Shown: positions 9,091 through 17,705 of the stretch, one piece after another
Layout: every line of letters starts with the position of its first letter
How positions within the stretch are numbered: the first letter of the stretch is position 1
NCBI GenBank assembly: GCA_903884425.1
Contig: CAISEP010000018.1
Coordinates: forward strand, 1 to 64,000
Reading direction: 5' to 3'
Source of the DNA: an uncultured Caulobacterales bacterium
GTDB taxonomy: Bacteria; Pseudomonadota; Alphaproteobacteria; Caulobacterales; Caulobacteraceae
DNA length: 64,000 nucleotides
Translations under genes and position numbers: made by a program
Notes under the pieces: generated by a model
The model's database searches: none
The model's input: only the letters and a program-made list of their open reading frames with translations
Told to the model about the DNA's origin: nothing

Positions 9091-10728
9091 TAAGACCAAC
9101 TCGTGCTTGGCGTTATCGATCGACCACGAATGGAAGCCCTTTAGAAATGATTGCCCGAGCAGAAGGTCGCCGGAAGTTGGGGCAACGGAGGCGGAGACGT
9201 TTGTGCCTTCCCAGTCACCGACCTTCAACGATCTGATCGTGAACGTCGGTTCGGTTACGGTGCTTCCGTCTGCTATAGTGTAGGATTTCGAACCAGTCAT
9301 GTCATTTTCAGTAATTGTTCCACTTCTTACAAGCGTCATGAACACGTCCTGTGTTATTTGAACTTCTGCGGCGCCGCTATCTAAAATAAAATTCAATTCA
9401 ACCTTGTTATTTATTTTTATCGGCACTCGGAATACGCCGCCATCGAGTACCATAGGCACTCGCGTTTCGGCCGAGTTGTTCGACGCTGCACCTTCGGTCT
9501 GCGCGCTCGATTGGGTGGTTCCATCGCCTGGGGACGTAGTCACCGCAGGTGTGGCTTTGGTCAGGAGCGACGCGTTCACCCAGCAGTCACCTTTGTCGTC
9601 GTGGACCTTCACCCAGCCGTTGTCGTCGCCAATCGCAGTCAGCTGAGTATTTTGGCCAAATGTATCAATGACTTCGGATTTGGGATTGTGATCTTTTCGG
9701 CAGTTTAGGGCCGGCGAAGCCACTGTGTACGACGCTGAGGTGGGAGCGACAGGTTGCTTTGCGCTCGGCGCAGAAGATATCTGCGAGCCGATCAACAAAA
9801 AGCCTAGAAATACCACTCCGACAATTGCGGCTTGTACAAAGAACGCGCCACTCCAGTTGCCAGGGCGCTTTGGGCTCACATGTTTTCCCTGGGCAGGTAT
9901 TGCAGCCTCAATCTCGAAAACGTCACGCAATGCGTCGACGCGCGAGTGTCCAGTTAGGCCGTCGGCGAATGCGGTCGCTCCGGCAAGCGCCTCGTGCGAG
10001 TTCCAGAAATCGCCTTTGACCGCAAACGCGCGCGCTTGGTAGATCAGTATGCGGTAATTCTCATCGGGAGGCAGCTGGCCGCCGAATGCATTTCCAATTA
10101 TCGCGATTGGCGGGAATATGAAGCCCCACGGAATGCCCCACCAACCGAAAATAGCAGTGATGGCTGTCGATGCGTGGGCCTGATGTTCTGCACATTTTGT
10201 GCAAAAAATCCCAACTTTTGGCTTGTTCCAGGTGAGGATGATGAAGCTCTTCACCTCGCCGAATTTGTAATATCTCAATAATGGAGACTGAACGCCGCAT
10301 TTTGAGCAGCTGATCGGCTGATTTGTATCTGGAAAGAAAGACGGCGTGATTGCTGGGCTAATTGAGGAGGCAACGGCTGGGGTCAGCGGCAATGCGGTTG
10401 GCGGAGCTTGTACGGACGCCGCAGGTTTGTTCCCATTGGCCGGGGCTGGTGGCTTCCGGGCGCTGCCAGCGTTCGACGGCGGGGTTAGCGGTATTGAGGG
10501 TCGGCGAGGTGACGGCTCCGGTCCTGATCCGTCGGTCAGCCACTGGCTCGCCACAGCCAAATAGGCCGCCTCAATCTTGTCAATTCTCTCAACAATTGCT
10601 GGCCCAGCCCGATCTCTTGGCGGATGGAAATTTATCAGCCTGGTGTACGCAGCTTTGACTTCGTCCGGGGAAGCGCTTTTGCTGACGCCGAGGGTTTTGT
10701 AGCAGTCGTCGATGTCGTTCGGCGTCAC
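9085..10728 (-). CDS. J-like domain / zinc ribbon / SH3b / retropepsin-like protease membrane protein
   Basis: 547 residues with an uncommon domain string. Residues 1-65 look like a J domain, but the HPD loop reads HPP (35-37), so Hsp70 stimulation is doubtful. A Pro/Ala-rich linker (66-135) leads to a zinc ribbon (C141/C144 and C176/C179), a hydrophobic region (about 190-215), then a membrane helix (about 296-314). After it comes an SH3b-like domain (about 333-390, CRKDHNPKSEVIDTFG, then DCWVN) and a single-lobed aspartic protease domain (about 425-547) with catalytic DSGA at D450 and LLLGQSFL at 522-529. The protease likely faces the periplasm and needs dimerisation, by analogy with retropepsins. 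It is the last gene of the minus-strand mobile-element block and convergent with hsdR. Function unknown. Confidence 0.7.
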   Translation of the reverse strand: MTPNDIDDCYKTLGVSKSASPDEVKAAYTRLINFHPPRDRAGPAIVERIDKIEAAYLAVASQWLTDGSGPEPSPRRPSIPLTPPSNAGSARKPPAPANGNKPAASVQAPPTALPLTPAVASSISPAITPSFFPDTNQPISCSKCGVQSPLLRYYKFGEVKSFIILTWNKPKVGIFCTKCAEHQAHASTAITAIFGWWGIPWGFIFPPIAIIGNAFGGQLPPDENYRILIYQARAFAVKGDFWNSHEALAGATAFADGLTGHSRVDALRDVFEIEAAIPAQGKHVSPKRPGNWSGAFFVQAAIVGVVFLGFLLIGSQISSAPSAKQPVAPTSASYTVASPALNCRKDHNPKSEVIDTFGQNTQLTAIGDDNGWVKVHDDKGDCWVNASLLTKATPAVTTSPGDGTTQSSAQTEGAASNNSAETRVPMVLDGGVFRVPIKINNKVELNFILDSGAAEVQITQDVFMTLVRSGTITENDMTGSKSYTIADGSTVTEPTFTIRSLKVGDWEGTNVSASVAPTSGDLLLGQSFLKGFHSWSIDNAKHELVLK

Positions 10729-11050
10729 GTCCAGACCTCAGCTTGGGTACAGCTCGATATCCAAAGGCCAAAAACGTCAAGGTCCAACCAATTTCGCCGA
10801 AAGTTTGTATTTGTTCGGGGCAAATTAGCCTGTAGCGAGTGGCTGACGTTGCCGCTCTTGACGGCGGAGCGTGAGCAGATTTCTCCTTATGGAAGAAACT
10901 GCCGGTATGAAAACCGCACCGGTGGTTTCTGCCGGTTGGTGCTGAAGGGGCGCTGGTCGTCAGCTCCGATCGGACCGCCAAAACACGCCCAGATAAATAG
11001 ACTGTATGACGCGCGCGCGTCACGGGGTCAGGCGCGGATCAGATGATTAA
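10729..11050. other. 322-bp intergenic region upstream of the J-domain/protease gene
   Basis: No convincing gene on either strand. It contains an imperfect inverted repeat (arms 10895-10906 and 10918-10929, two mismatches, 11-base loop) that could be an operator or a leader hairpin for the minus-strand gene. AT-rich patches occur near 10760-10820. I do not assign a promoter. Confidence 0.35.
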
Positions 11051-11341
11051 TCAGCTTGCCGTGTGGTCCGCACCTGCCCCGTGCGGAACCCCGAGGGAGT
11101 GCGTTTCCACCGCAGCCGCATTGGCGCACTTTAGCGCCCGCCGCTGTTCGACGTAGGCCCTGTAGCCCTGCCGAGTGCGCTCCCAGCCCTCAGGTGTGCG
11201 GGGACCCGTGGAGAGCCCCCCGTGGTTTCGGCAGCGGCCGTTGGGGAGCGCTTTCGCCGCGCAAGCGGTTCCGCGCCGGGTGAGAGCGCCGCAGCGGTCC
11301 GAATGGTCCCACCCTGTCGTTGTCCCCGCCATATCCGCCAT
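11051..11341 (-). CDS. HGG-motif small protein of mobile elements
   Basis: 96 residues from the chosen ATG (MADMAGTTTG). The core reads CGALTRRGTACAAKAL, then GRCRNHGGLSTGPRTPEG. This Cys-Cys-Cys-His plus HGG(L/M)STGP(R/K)T motif is common in small uncharacterised proteins of phages and integrative elements and suggests a zinc-bound nucleic-acid contact; the biochemical role is unknown. Longer starts are open upstream, but the added residues are not family-like. It lies between the primase and the J-domain protein, all on the minus strand. Confidence 0.65.
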   Translation of the reverse strand: MADMAGTTTGWDHSDRCGALTRRGTACAAKALPNGRCRNHGGLSTGPRTPEGWERTRQGYRAYVEQRRALKCANAAAVETHSLGVPHGAGADHTAS

Positions 11342-11443
11342 AGGTCGCCCCCGAACAAGGGTATGATAATACCGCATTTCGGAGCATTGCACGAGTTGAC
11401 GGGGGAAGGTCGCTGCCGACGTATACCGATCCGACATTCAGCT

Positions 11444-14400
11444 TCAGACGGTTCCCCTGACCCTGAGCAGCTGAGCGCCGACCTGGAGCACAGTGTGGGC
11501 CCACTCAGGCCTTGAAACCAGGAGGTGAGGATCCTCCTCCAGTACGGCTTTTCCGTAACACCCCTCACCACCAGCGGCGACGACGGCGTCTGCGTGCCGC
11601 CGGAAGAAGTCCAAAATCATGGCTCTCGACGGTTGTTGCGCGGGCGAGAGCGGGTGGATGCGCTCGATGCGCTCGGGAGTAATCCCCTCCGCCGCAAGTG
11701 CGGATGCTGGATCATCAGCCAGGTCGTGCCTCAGCCAGATTGTGGGGCTGTATCGAGACCCCCTCAGCGTCAGACGGAATTCGACGGGCGGCGGGGGGCA
11801 GTATGCCGCCTCAACGTGTCCCAGTCCTATAGGTGTCTTATAGGAGCCTGACACGTTGAGGCGCTTGACGTGGGACCGGATGGCGTCCGCCGACATGCCG
11901 GTGGCGGCCTGGAGCACTTCCACGTAGCTCTTGTTGTTGGAGCCCGTCGGCACCGTAATCCCGCGCGCTTCCAGGGCCTCGATCGGCCCCAACTGCAGGA
12001 GACCGTCAACCGTCACGAGCTCGTCAACCGGCAGGGACGTTGGCTGCGCCGTTCCGATAATTACCGTCAGGGGGGTTTCGGCCGTCCGTCGGATAGCCCG
12101 GGCGCGGCCCGCCGCCTGCTCAAGCTCCGCGTCTGTAGTCTGGCGGCGTACGCGCTCAGCGAGGGCGTCTGGGTGACATTCAGACTTGATCGCCGGCTCG
12201 TGCCTTCCATCTCGCATCCGATATTGATGTCCGCCCCGATCAAACCACTCATCCACCGTTTCGACCGCGCGACCTCCAATTGCGCGCGCGATCCGCTCGA
12301 CTTGCTCGGGGCGGGGGCTGGGGCGAGACCAGAGCAACAAGAAGCGGACGTCCCGCATCGTGTCGAGGCCCGCTATGGCATTGTAGTGGCCGAGCTTCAT
12401 GTTCGGCGGGTGGCCAGCAGGTCGGCCCTCCCAGATCTCCTCGAGGGCCTCTCGGGTGCCCTTGGGTACGATTACGCCAACACCTTGGCCGTCGGCTCTG
12501 GAACACAGGTAGTCGATGAAGTGGGCGAGCCTTAGGACATTTGCCTTAGCGGTGCTGCGCTTGGTGATGGCGGATTTCGACTGCGACCCCGTCACGCTGC
12601 TCGGGCTCCAGCTGGTGTAGCCGCAGATGCTGTCGGCGACCTGTACGACCCGGACACAGCTCTCCGGCAATAGGGCCCGGGCATCACAAATTAGGCGTAG
12701 GTCGGGGAGCCAACGCCCCAGAAGTTCCGCGTCGCCCGTGGCGTCTAGGACAAGAATGGGCTTGCCCAGTACAGTCGGACTGGCCCGCTCCCTCCACACG
12801 AGCGCGAGCCCCGTCCCGTCGCTTGTGCCGTTCACCGCCTCAATCTGCGCGCAGGGAGCAGACGGGTCGACAGCTCCTGCACCGTCTGTTGCGGCGTCGA
12901 TGGCGTCGGCTGCGACGAGCGCCAGCCGCGCCACCTTCAGAACTCGGGTATTCCACACGTGAGCAGCCGAGATGGCCGTCCTGAGCGCCTCGCCAGTCAG
13001 TCCGGCGAATTTTAGATCTGGCCGGATCGTCAATTTCAGCGCCTTTGCCCGCAGTGCACGCCAGCCGTCCGCAGTTTTAAAAACGCGCTGCAGGTCAGCG
13101 ACCGTGAGGAATGCAGAGTGTCCCGGAAGGAGGGGCGCCAGAGCGGAGCGCACCAGATTTTCGAGGCGTGAGATTTCATCATCCAGAATAAAACAGTCAT
13201 CCGCCGACATCTTCACGGCGTCTCCGGGAGGGCGGAATTTGCCCGCGAACGTATCGGCGCCGACCACATACCGCCGCCCCTCGACTCCACCCACCCAACT
13301 GGTTGGTCTGGTCTCGTCGACGATCACGATGTCCGCACCAAATGTCACCAGCTCGTCGAGGCCGGGAACTCGAACTCGGCGCTTCAGCGCCTGGACCGAC
13401 CCTGCGGTCACGCCCCCCGGAGTTGCGAGAATGATGACGGGCGTGGCCACTTTCTGGTCGAGATATTCGCAGTCATTATCGCCCTTCCGTCCGTGCGGGC
13501 AACGAGAGCATAGCGACCCCAAGGTACCGCCCGCCGACCTCCACGCCTTCGCGTCTTCGATCCGCTGGCACATGGTGCCCAGTCCGGAACTCGACGGCTG
13601 CTCCATACCGCGCCAGATACTGGCGACGCCCGCCCTGCGCGCGTTGAGCCGCGCCTCGAGGTCCTCTGCAATTCCGTGGTCTAGGACGCGGATCTCAACG
13701 AGAAAGGGCGCCAGAGGGGCATCGAATTGCTCTGGGCCAGAGAAATCCCCGTCGAGGAGCTTCAGGATTGCGCTGATGTAGGCTTCTGTCTTTCCGAGCC
13801 CCAGTGACGCGGTGATCAGACCAACCTCGCCCTGAGGCGGATCGCCTCCCCAATCCTCTGGAAGAACGCCAATCGCGCCCTTGGCGGCCGCACGGTGGCG
13901 TTGACGGGCAACAGCAATAGGGGCCGCGCGCCTGAAGAAGTTCTCGCCCGCCTCCTGAAGGTCGGCCGAGGCCTGTGCAAGGGGCGCTTCGGCTTGGCCA
14001 TCCTCGGGATGCGTAGGGATAATTCCGGTACCGTCACTCGCGCGGTTTGGGGGTATCGCGGCGTCGTCTGCGACCCTCCCGTCCCACTGCGCCCGCGCCC
14101 TGCGCCACTTCTCACGAAAGGCTGAGATGCCCCGGCCTTCCTCCTCAAGGAGGTCCTCCTTGGTCCTGCAATCGCGCCGGAGGCGGCTCGCCACACCCGA
14201 TAGATACGTCTGGAACGCAGACAGCATCAGCGCCTCCCCCTCCGCGGCGGTCGGCGGGATAGGGCAGTCGCGATATTCGCTGACGAGAACAGCCCAGATC
14301 ACTCTCGTCATGAAGGCCTCTCGGCCGTCGAGGAGCTTTCCAGACAGTGAGAAGGGCATCGGCAGTGGCGATGCGCTCGAGGCTTTGGCCACCCGTTGAA

Positions 14401-15019
14401 GCGGATGCGATCCGTACTGGGCCAACAGGGCGTCGATGGCCGCGCACAGCCACTCCGGGGCCACTTCCGGCTCCATTTCCCACGGCTCTAGCCCGTCGAC
14501 CCACCGGTAGACGGCGCCGCTCTCGTGCATGGAGGGCGGAAGGACCGCAAATCCACCCTCGCCCCGGAAGTCGACGCCGATGGCCGTTGCGCCGGTCGGC
14601 GGCCGCCAACCATCGGGCGCAAAGAGGAAGATCTGCAGGCCGCCGCCGCCCGTCCGTTGGGTCGGCGTCTCGAGTGGAAGGCCATTATTGTGGACCAGCA
14701 TGAGCGTGTCCCACCACTGCTCCGCCTCCGGGTGCTTGTGCGTGTCGAGGTCGACGACGAACCACCGGCCGACGCCGGCTATCAGGCCCATGTTCTGGTG
14801 GCTGGCGAACTCCCCGCCCTGGCCGAACCACGCCGCGTGCTGCACGTCGCTGGCCAGTTCGTGCTCGAACTGCTTCCATGCGACCAGCGGCCGCTTCCAC
14901 GCCTGCCCGGCGGGCGTCTGCCGGGGGTCCTTCGCAGGGACCACCTGCATCCCGATGGAGCGGTAGAGGTCGGCGAAGTCGGCCGGAGAGGCGAACTCCG
15001 GATCGAATTGAGCAATCAT
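11444..15019 (-). CDS. bifunctional primase-polymerase (AEP) / ATPase replication protein
   Basis: 1191 residues, the likely replication protein of the integrated element. The N-terminal prim-pol domain (about 1-200) has the first acidic pair in FVVDLDTH (D90, D92) and the later acidic residue in GVDFRGEGGFAVLPPS (D150). Between them the usual sxH motif reads GGGGLQIFL, with Gln where His is expected. A linker leads to an ATPase/helicase-like half with Walker A SLGLGKT (K410) and Walker B-like IVIVDE (D568, E569). The C-terminal 300 residues include an Arg-rich stretch (EQAAGRARAIRR) that resembles helicase motif VI. Such fusions start replication of plasmids, phages and satellites. Neighbours (AlpA-like protein, integrase) agree. 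Confidence 0.8.
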   Translation of the reverse strand: MIAQFDPEFASPADFADLYRSIGMQVVPAKDPRQTPAGQAWKRPLVAWKQFEHELASDVQHAAWFGQGGEFASHQNMGLIAGVGRWFVVDLDTHKHPEAEQWWDTLMLVHNNGLPLETPTQRTGGGGLQIFLFAPDGWRPPTGATAIGVDFRGEGGFAVLPPSMHESGAVYRWVDGLEPWEMEPEVAPEWLCAAIDALLAQYGSHPLQRVAKASSASPLPMPFSLSGKLLDGREAFMTRVIWAVLVSEYRDCPIPPTAAEGEALMLSAFQTYLSGVASRLRRDCRTKEDLLEEEGRGISAFREKWRRARAQWDGRVADDAAIPPNRASDGTGIIPTHPEDGQAEAPLAQASADLQEAGENFFRRAAPIAVARQRHRAAAKGAIGVLPEDWGGDPPQGEVGLITASLGLGKTEAYISAILKLLDGDFSGPEQFDAPLAPFLVEIRVLDHGIAEDLEARLNARRAGVASIWRGMEQPSSSGLGTMCQRIEDAKAWRSAGGTLGSLCSRCPHGRKGDNDCEYLDQKVATPVIILATPGGVTAGSVQALKRRVRVPGLDELVTFGADIVIVDETRPTSWVGGVEGRRYVVGADTFAGKFRPPGDAVKMSADDCFILDDEISRLENLVRSALAPLLPGHSAFLTVADLQRVFKTADGWRALRAKALKLTIRPDLKFAGLTGEALRTAISAAHVWNTRVLKVARLALVAADAIDAATDGAGAVDPSAPCAQIEAVNGTSDGTGLALVWRERASPTVLGKPILVLDATGDAELLGRWLPDLRLICDARALLPESCVRVVQVADSICGYTSWSPSSVTGSQSKSAITKRSTAKANVLRLAHFIDYLCSRADGQGVGVIVPKGTREALEEIWEGRPAGHPPNMKLGHYNAIAGLDTMRDVRFLLLWSRPSPRPEQVERIARAIGGRAVETVDEWFDRGGHQYRMRDGRHEPAIKSECHPDALAERVRRQTTDAELEQAAGRARAIRRTAETPLTVIIGTAQPTSLPVDELVTVDGLLQLGPIEALEARGITVPTGSNNKSYVEVLQAATGMSADAIRSHVKRLNVSGSYKTPIGLGHVEAAYCPPPPVEFRLTLRGSRYSPTIWLRHDLADDPASALAAEGITPERIERIHPLSPAQQPSRAMILDFFRRHADAVVAAGGEGCYGKAVLEEDPHLLVSRPEWAHTVLQVGAQLLRVRGTV

Positions 15020-15130
15020 TGCGGTTTCCCAATCGGGAGCCGCCGTTGTCAGGTCGTTGAAAACACGATATAAAACAGGTCTCTAGGCTGTTCGTCGTGT
15101 CCGGGCCGTCCCTGATCGGGCGGCCCGTTG

Positions 15131-15358
15131 TTACAGCAGAGCGTCGATGCTGCTCAGGAGGACGCGACGGCAGCGGCCGACCTTGAAGGTCTCCAGGCGC
15201 CCCTCCCGCGAGAGCTTCCAGCCAGTGGTCATTCCAATGCCCAGAAGCGCGCAGGCCTCCTGCATCGAGACGGCAATCGGCGGCTTCTCGCCGAGCCCAC
15301 GGCGGAGCGCGGGCTTCGACAGGTCCCGCACAATGGCGGGGGAACTCGACGTTTTCAT
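15131..15358 (-). CDS. AlpA/excisionase-like helix-turn-helix protein
   Basis: 75 residues. The C-terminal 50 (VSMQEACALLGIGMTTGWKLSREGRL, seen here in part, then FKVGRCRRVLLSSID) have the layout of MerR-like excisionase or AlpA proteins: a winged helix-turn-helix that reads a short DNA site, followed by a wing and a helix. In integrative elements such proteins control integrase expression or direct excision. The position between primase and integrase genes fits that role. It could equally be a plain regulator of the primase operon. Confidence 0.7.
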   Translation of the reverse strand: MKTSSSPAIVRDLSKPALRRGLGEKPPIAVSMQEACALLGIGMTTGWKLSREGRLETFKVGRCRRVLLSSIDALL

Positions 15359-15458
15359 GTGTGGGTCTCCGTTCCTGTTGAACGGTTACGACCTATGACG
15401 GCTCAATACGGCTCTGTGAAAAGGGGGCTTTTGCCTGTGAATCCCCCGATACTCACCA

Positions 15459-16202
15459 TCAAGTTCGGGGCCGGCTCATCAAAAAGTTGTCGATAAAGTA
15501 CGAGCCGCCCCCTTTCGCCTTGCTATATGTCGCCCACTTCTTCAACGCCGCAGACAATCCTGTGTCGCCATCGCCAAATAGAGGCGGCCAAACTGCGCAC
15601 AAGAATTTGAAGAATGGGCCTGTGTCTTCCCCTTCACCCTCACGGCCTGAGACCGTTCTCCTAGTGGCGGGGAGGCCGGATACGTAGCTAAAAATTGCAG
15701 CAAAGTCCGAAAGCACCAGAAACGCAGTTCGATTCGGGGGATTGTGGTGCCGAATTGGCACCTGAAGATCCGTCGCGGCTTGGCTGAGGACGGGGAGGTG
15801 ATCCCGAAGATCAAAAAGTTGATCCTGCAATCGAGACCTCTCGGCCCGCATAGCGTCATAGGACCGGCGGCCGCGCTCATCCGCCATTTGGTTGACGATC
15901 ATCGCCACGTCGGTTTCCGACAGAGAGGCCAGTGCGGCGTTGAGTGACTTTGATGCCTGGGCTACCGCCTTGAGGCGGGCGTTCCGCTTTTTGCTCTCGG
16001 TGTACGGCTCATGAAGAAGGTGATCCGGCACCGCGATCCGCGTCCACGCGGCCAAAATTTCTGAAAGCTCACCATGTTTGCTTCCTGGCGGCAACGATGC
16101 GCAAATGGCGTTGACTTCGGCGTCACTGAAACCATCGAAGCTGGCCAATGCCGACGCCATCTTGTCATTGGCTGACGTTCCGCGTGCCGGTGAGGTGGAC
16201 AT
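15459..16202 (-). CDS. conserved hypothetical protein coupled to the integrase
   Basis: 247 residues from MSTSPARG, which is preceded by AGAAGGCC. The start lies only five bases beyond the integrase stop, so translation is probably coupled. The middle (about 95-155) is a strongly charged helix, probably coiled coil (MADERGRRSYDAMRAERSRL). The C-terminal 50 residues are aromatic-rich (FFKFLCAVWPPLFG, then SYFIDNFLMSRP). No catalytic motif is apparent and I recognise no named family. Its constant neighbourhood suggests a role in integration, excision or maintenance of the element, but that is inference. Confidence 0.65.
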   Translation of the reverse strand: MSTSPARGTSANDKMASALASFDGFSDAEVNAICASLPPGSKHGELSEILAAWTRIAVPDHLLHEPYTESKKRNARLKAVAQASKSLNAALASLSETDVAMIVNQMADERGRRSYDAMRAERSRLQDQLFDLRDHLPVLSQAATDLQVPIRHHNPPNRTAFLVLSDFAAIFSYVSGLPATRRTVSGREGEGEDTGPFFKFLCAVWPPLFGDGDTGLSAALKKWATYSKAKGGGSYFIDNFLMSRPRT

Positions 16203-16207
16203 CGTGC

Positions 16208-17509
16208 TTAGGCCTTCTGGCGGAGGCTGCGGACATTGTCGCCTGCGGCCCTGGGTTTTGAGGCGCAGAATTCCGACCAAGCGTCCATCAGCTTTCGGCG
16301 CTTATCGAACATGTCGCCGCGGCGGTAGGCCGCCTCCACCTTGTCACTGACAGTGTGGGCCAGGGCCAATTCCAGCATCTCGTTCGGGTAGTTGGTCCGC
16401 TCAGCGCCCCAGTCGCGGAAGCTGGATCGAAATCCGTGTGGCACGGCGTCGCAGTTCAGCCGCTTGATGACGGCGGCAAGCGTCATGTCAGACAGCACCC
16501 CTCCGCGGGGCGCTGGGAATATCAGTTCATCACTCTCCCCCCCGGGGAGGGCGGCGAGCAGGTCCATAGCCGCTTGGGACAGCGGTATGCGGTGGTCGCG
16601 GCCCGCCTTCATCCGGTTCCCCGGAATATTCCAGACCCTTGCCTTGAGGTCGACTTCGGCCCACGTCGCGCCCCGGACTTCACCGGAGCGGGCGGCAGTG
16701 AGGATGCCAAATTCCAGCGCCCTGGCGCCCATTCCATTCGCGGCCCTGAGTTTCTCCATGAAGTCAGGTACATCGTCGATCGACAGCGCCCGGTGGTGCT
16801 TGACGCGGCCCCTGGGCAGTTTTGCCTTTGATGGAAGCTGATGCTCTAGCAGCCCCGCCCAGCGCGCCGGGTTGTCGCCGACGCGGAGGCCCCCGGCAGT
16901 CGCCCAGCCGAGTACCGCCTCAATGCGCCCCCGCAGGCGGCTGGCCGTCTCGGGCTTCGCCGTCCAAAGGCGCTCCCGGTTCTTGCCGTCCGCCAATGAG
17001 ACCTCCTGCTGCAGGACACGCAGCACGGCGGCGTTATCGACATCGGACACGGCCAAGTCGCCGATGATGCCGTATGCATAAGTCTCCAAGGTCGCTGACC
17101 ACTGGGCGGCGTGCTTCGGGTTTTTCCACTCATCGCGCTTGGACGCGATGTAATCCTTCGCCGCCTTCTTGAAGGTCACCTTCTGACGCCTCGCGGCGCG
17201 CTCTGCCTCTCGCTCAGCTTGCCGTTTATCGAGGGGGTCTGATCGCGAGGCGTGGGTTTCGCGCGCGGCCGCCGCGGCTTTCCTGGCCTTCGAGAGCCCC
17301 ACCTTCGGGAATGCGCCCAGGCCCATGGTGCGCGCGCGGCCGTCGAGTGTGTACCGGTAGACCCAATTGGCGGAACCCCGCCGGTCCACGCAGAGGTAGA
17401 GACCTCCTCCGTCGTGGTGCATACGGGTCTTGTCACCCTTGGAGGCTGCAAGACGCTCGACTTCAAGTGCCGAAAACCGGGCAAGCGTCTTGGCCAAGTC
17501 GCTCTCCAT
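16208..17509 (-). CDS. int: tyrosine recombinase / phage-type integrase
   Basis: 433 residues from MESDLAKT. It catalyses site-specific integration and excision. An N-terminal arm-binding DUF4102 domain (about 1-95, GGGLYLCVDRRGSANWVYRY), a core-binding SAM-like domain (about 100-200) and a catalytic domain follow. Catalytic residues visible: R274 (ARSGEVRG), H358 and R361 (PHGFRSSF), the second His box (ALAHTVSDK) and nucleophile Y395. Two further in-frame ATGs lie 12 and 24 bases upstream, each inside a copy of a 12-bp repeat, so the start is uncertain. P4-type integrases of this group usually target tRNA 3' ends. Confidence 0.92.
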   Translation of the reverse strand: MESDLAKTLARFSALEVERLAASKGDKTRMHHDGGGLYLCVDRRGSANWVYRYTLDGRARTMGLGAFPKVGLSKARKAAAAARETHASRSDPLDKRQAEREAERAARRQKVTFKKAAKDYIASKRDEWKNPKHAAQWSATLETYAYGIIGDLAVSDVDNAAVLRVLQQEVSLADGKNRERLWTAKPETASRLRGRIEAVLGWATAGGLRVGDNPARWAGLLEHQLPSKAKLPRGRVKHHRALSIDDVPDFMEKLRAANGMGARALEFGILTAARSGEVRGATWAEVDLKARVWNIPGNRMKAGRDHRIPLSQAAMDLLAALPGGESDELIFPAPRGGVLSDMTLAAVIKRLNCDAVPHGFRSSFRDWGAERTNYPNEMLELALAHTVSDKVEAAYRRGDMFDKRRKLMDAWSEFCASKPRAAGDNVRSLRQKA

Positions 17510-17542
17510 ACAAATTACCATACAATCCACCATACAAATGTA
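17507..17542. repeat. three tandem 12-bp repeats across the integrase start
   Basis: Three imperfect copies of CATACAAATNNN follow one another with a period of exactly 12 bases. On the integrase strand each copy carries an ATG, giving three in-frame start candidates. The block could be an integrase or excisionase binding array that also controls translation start. Confidence 0.6.
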
Positions 17543-17615
17543 GCGCGAATTTCGGCGACTTTCAACGACGGATGGCGACCGAATAGTTCGATTTTGCATG
17601 CCGTATCGCGGGCAT

Positions 17616-17641
17616 ATATCTGATAAAATTCAGATATTTTT
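17616..17641. promoter_or_regulatory. AT-rich perfect inverted repeat upstream of the integrase
   Basis: ATATCTGA and TCAGATAT flank a 6-base spacer TAAAAT, and the plus strand continues with a T-run. The dyad lies about 110 bases upstream of the integrase start, so an operator is plausible; a weak plus-strand terminator is the alternative. Confidence 0.45.
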
Positions 17642-17657
17642 GAGTGGTGGCGACGTG

Positions 17658-17677
17658 TCGCGACCGATCGCGACCGA
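17658..17677. repeat. two tandem copies of TCGCGACCGA
   Basis: A perfect 10-bp direct repeat, spaced one helical turn, lies upstream of the integrase next to the AT-rich dyad. Spacing and place suit a protein-binding site such as an integrase arm site. Confidence 0.4.
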
Positions 17678-17693
17678 TTGATCATGGCGGACA

Positions 17694-17705
17694 CCCTCTC
17701 CGCCA
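17694..17705 (+). other. possible attachment-site remnant resembling a tRNA-Ser 3' end
   Basis: The 12 bases CCCTCTCCGCCA match the usual 3' acceptor end plus CCA of alphaproteobacterial tRNA-Ser, with no tRNA body before it. It lies about 185 bases upstream of the integrase, where an att core would be expected. The same bases also form a short hairpin with GGCGGA at 17686-17691, so chance or another function is possible. Confidence 0.25.

Noticed and set aside
10624..11046. Plus-strand frame over the start of the J-domain gene and the gap after it
   Set aside because: Half of it is antisense to a well-supported gene and the rest shows no family-like sequence.
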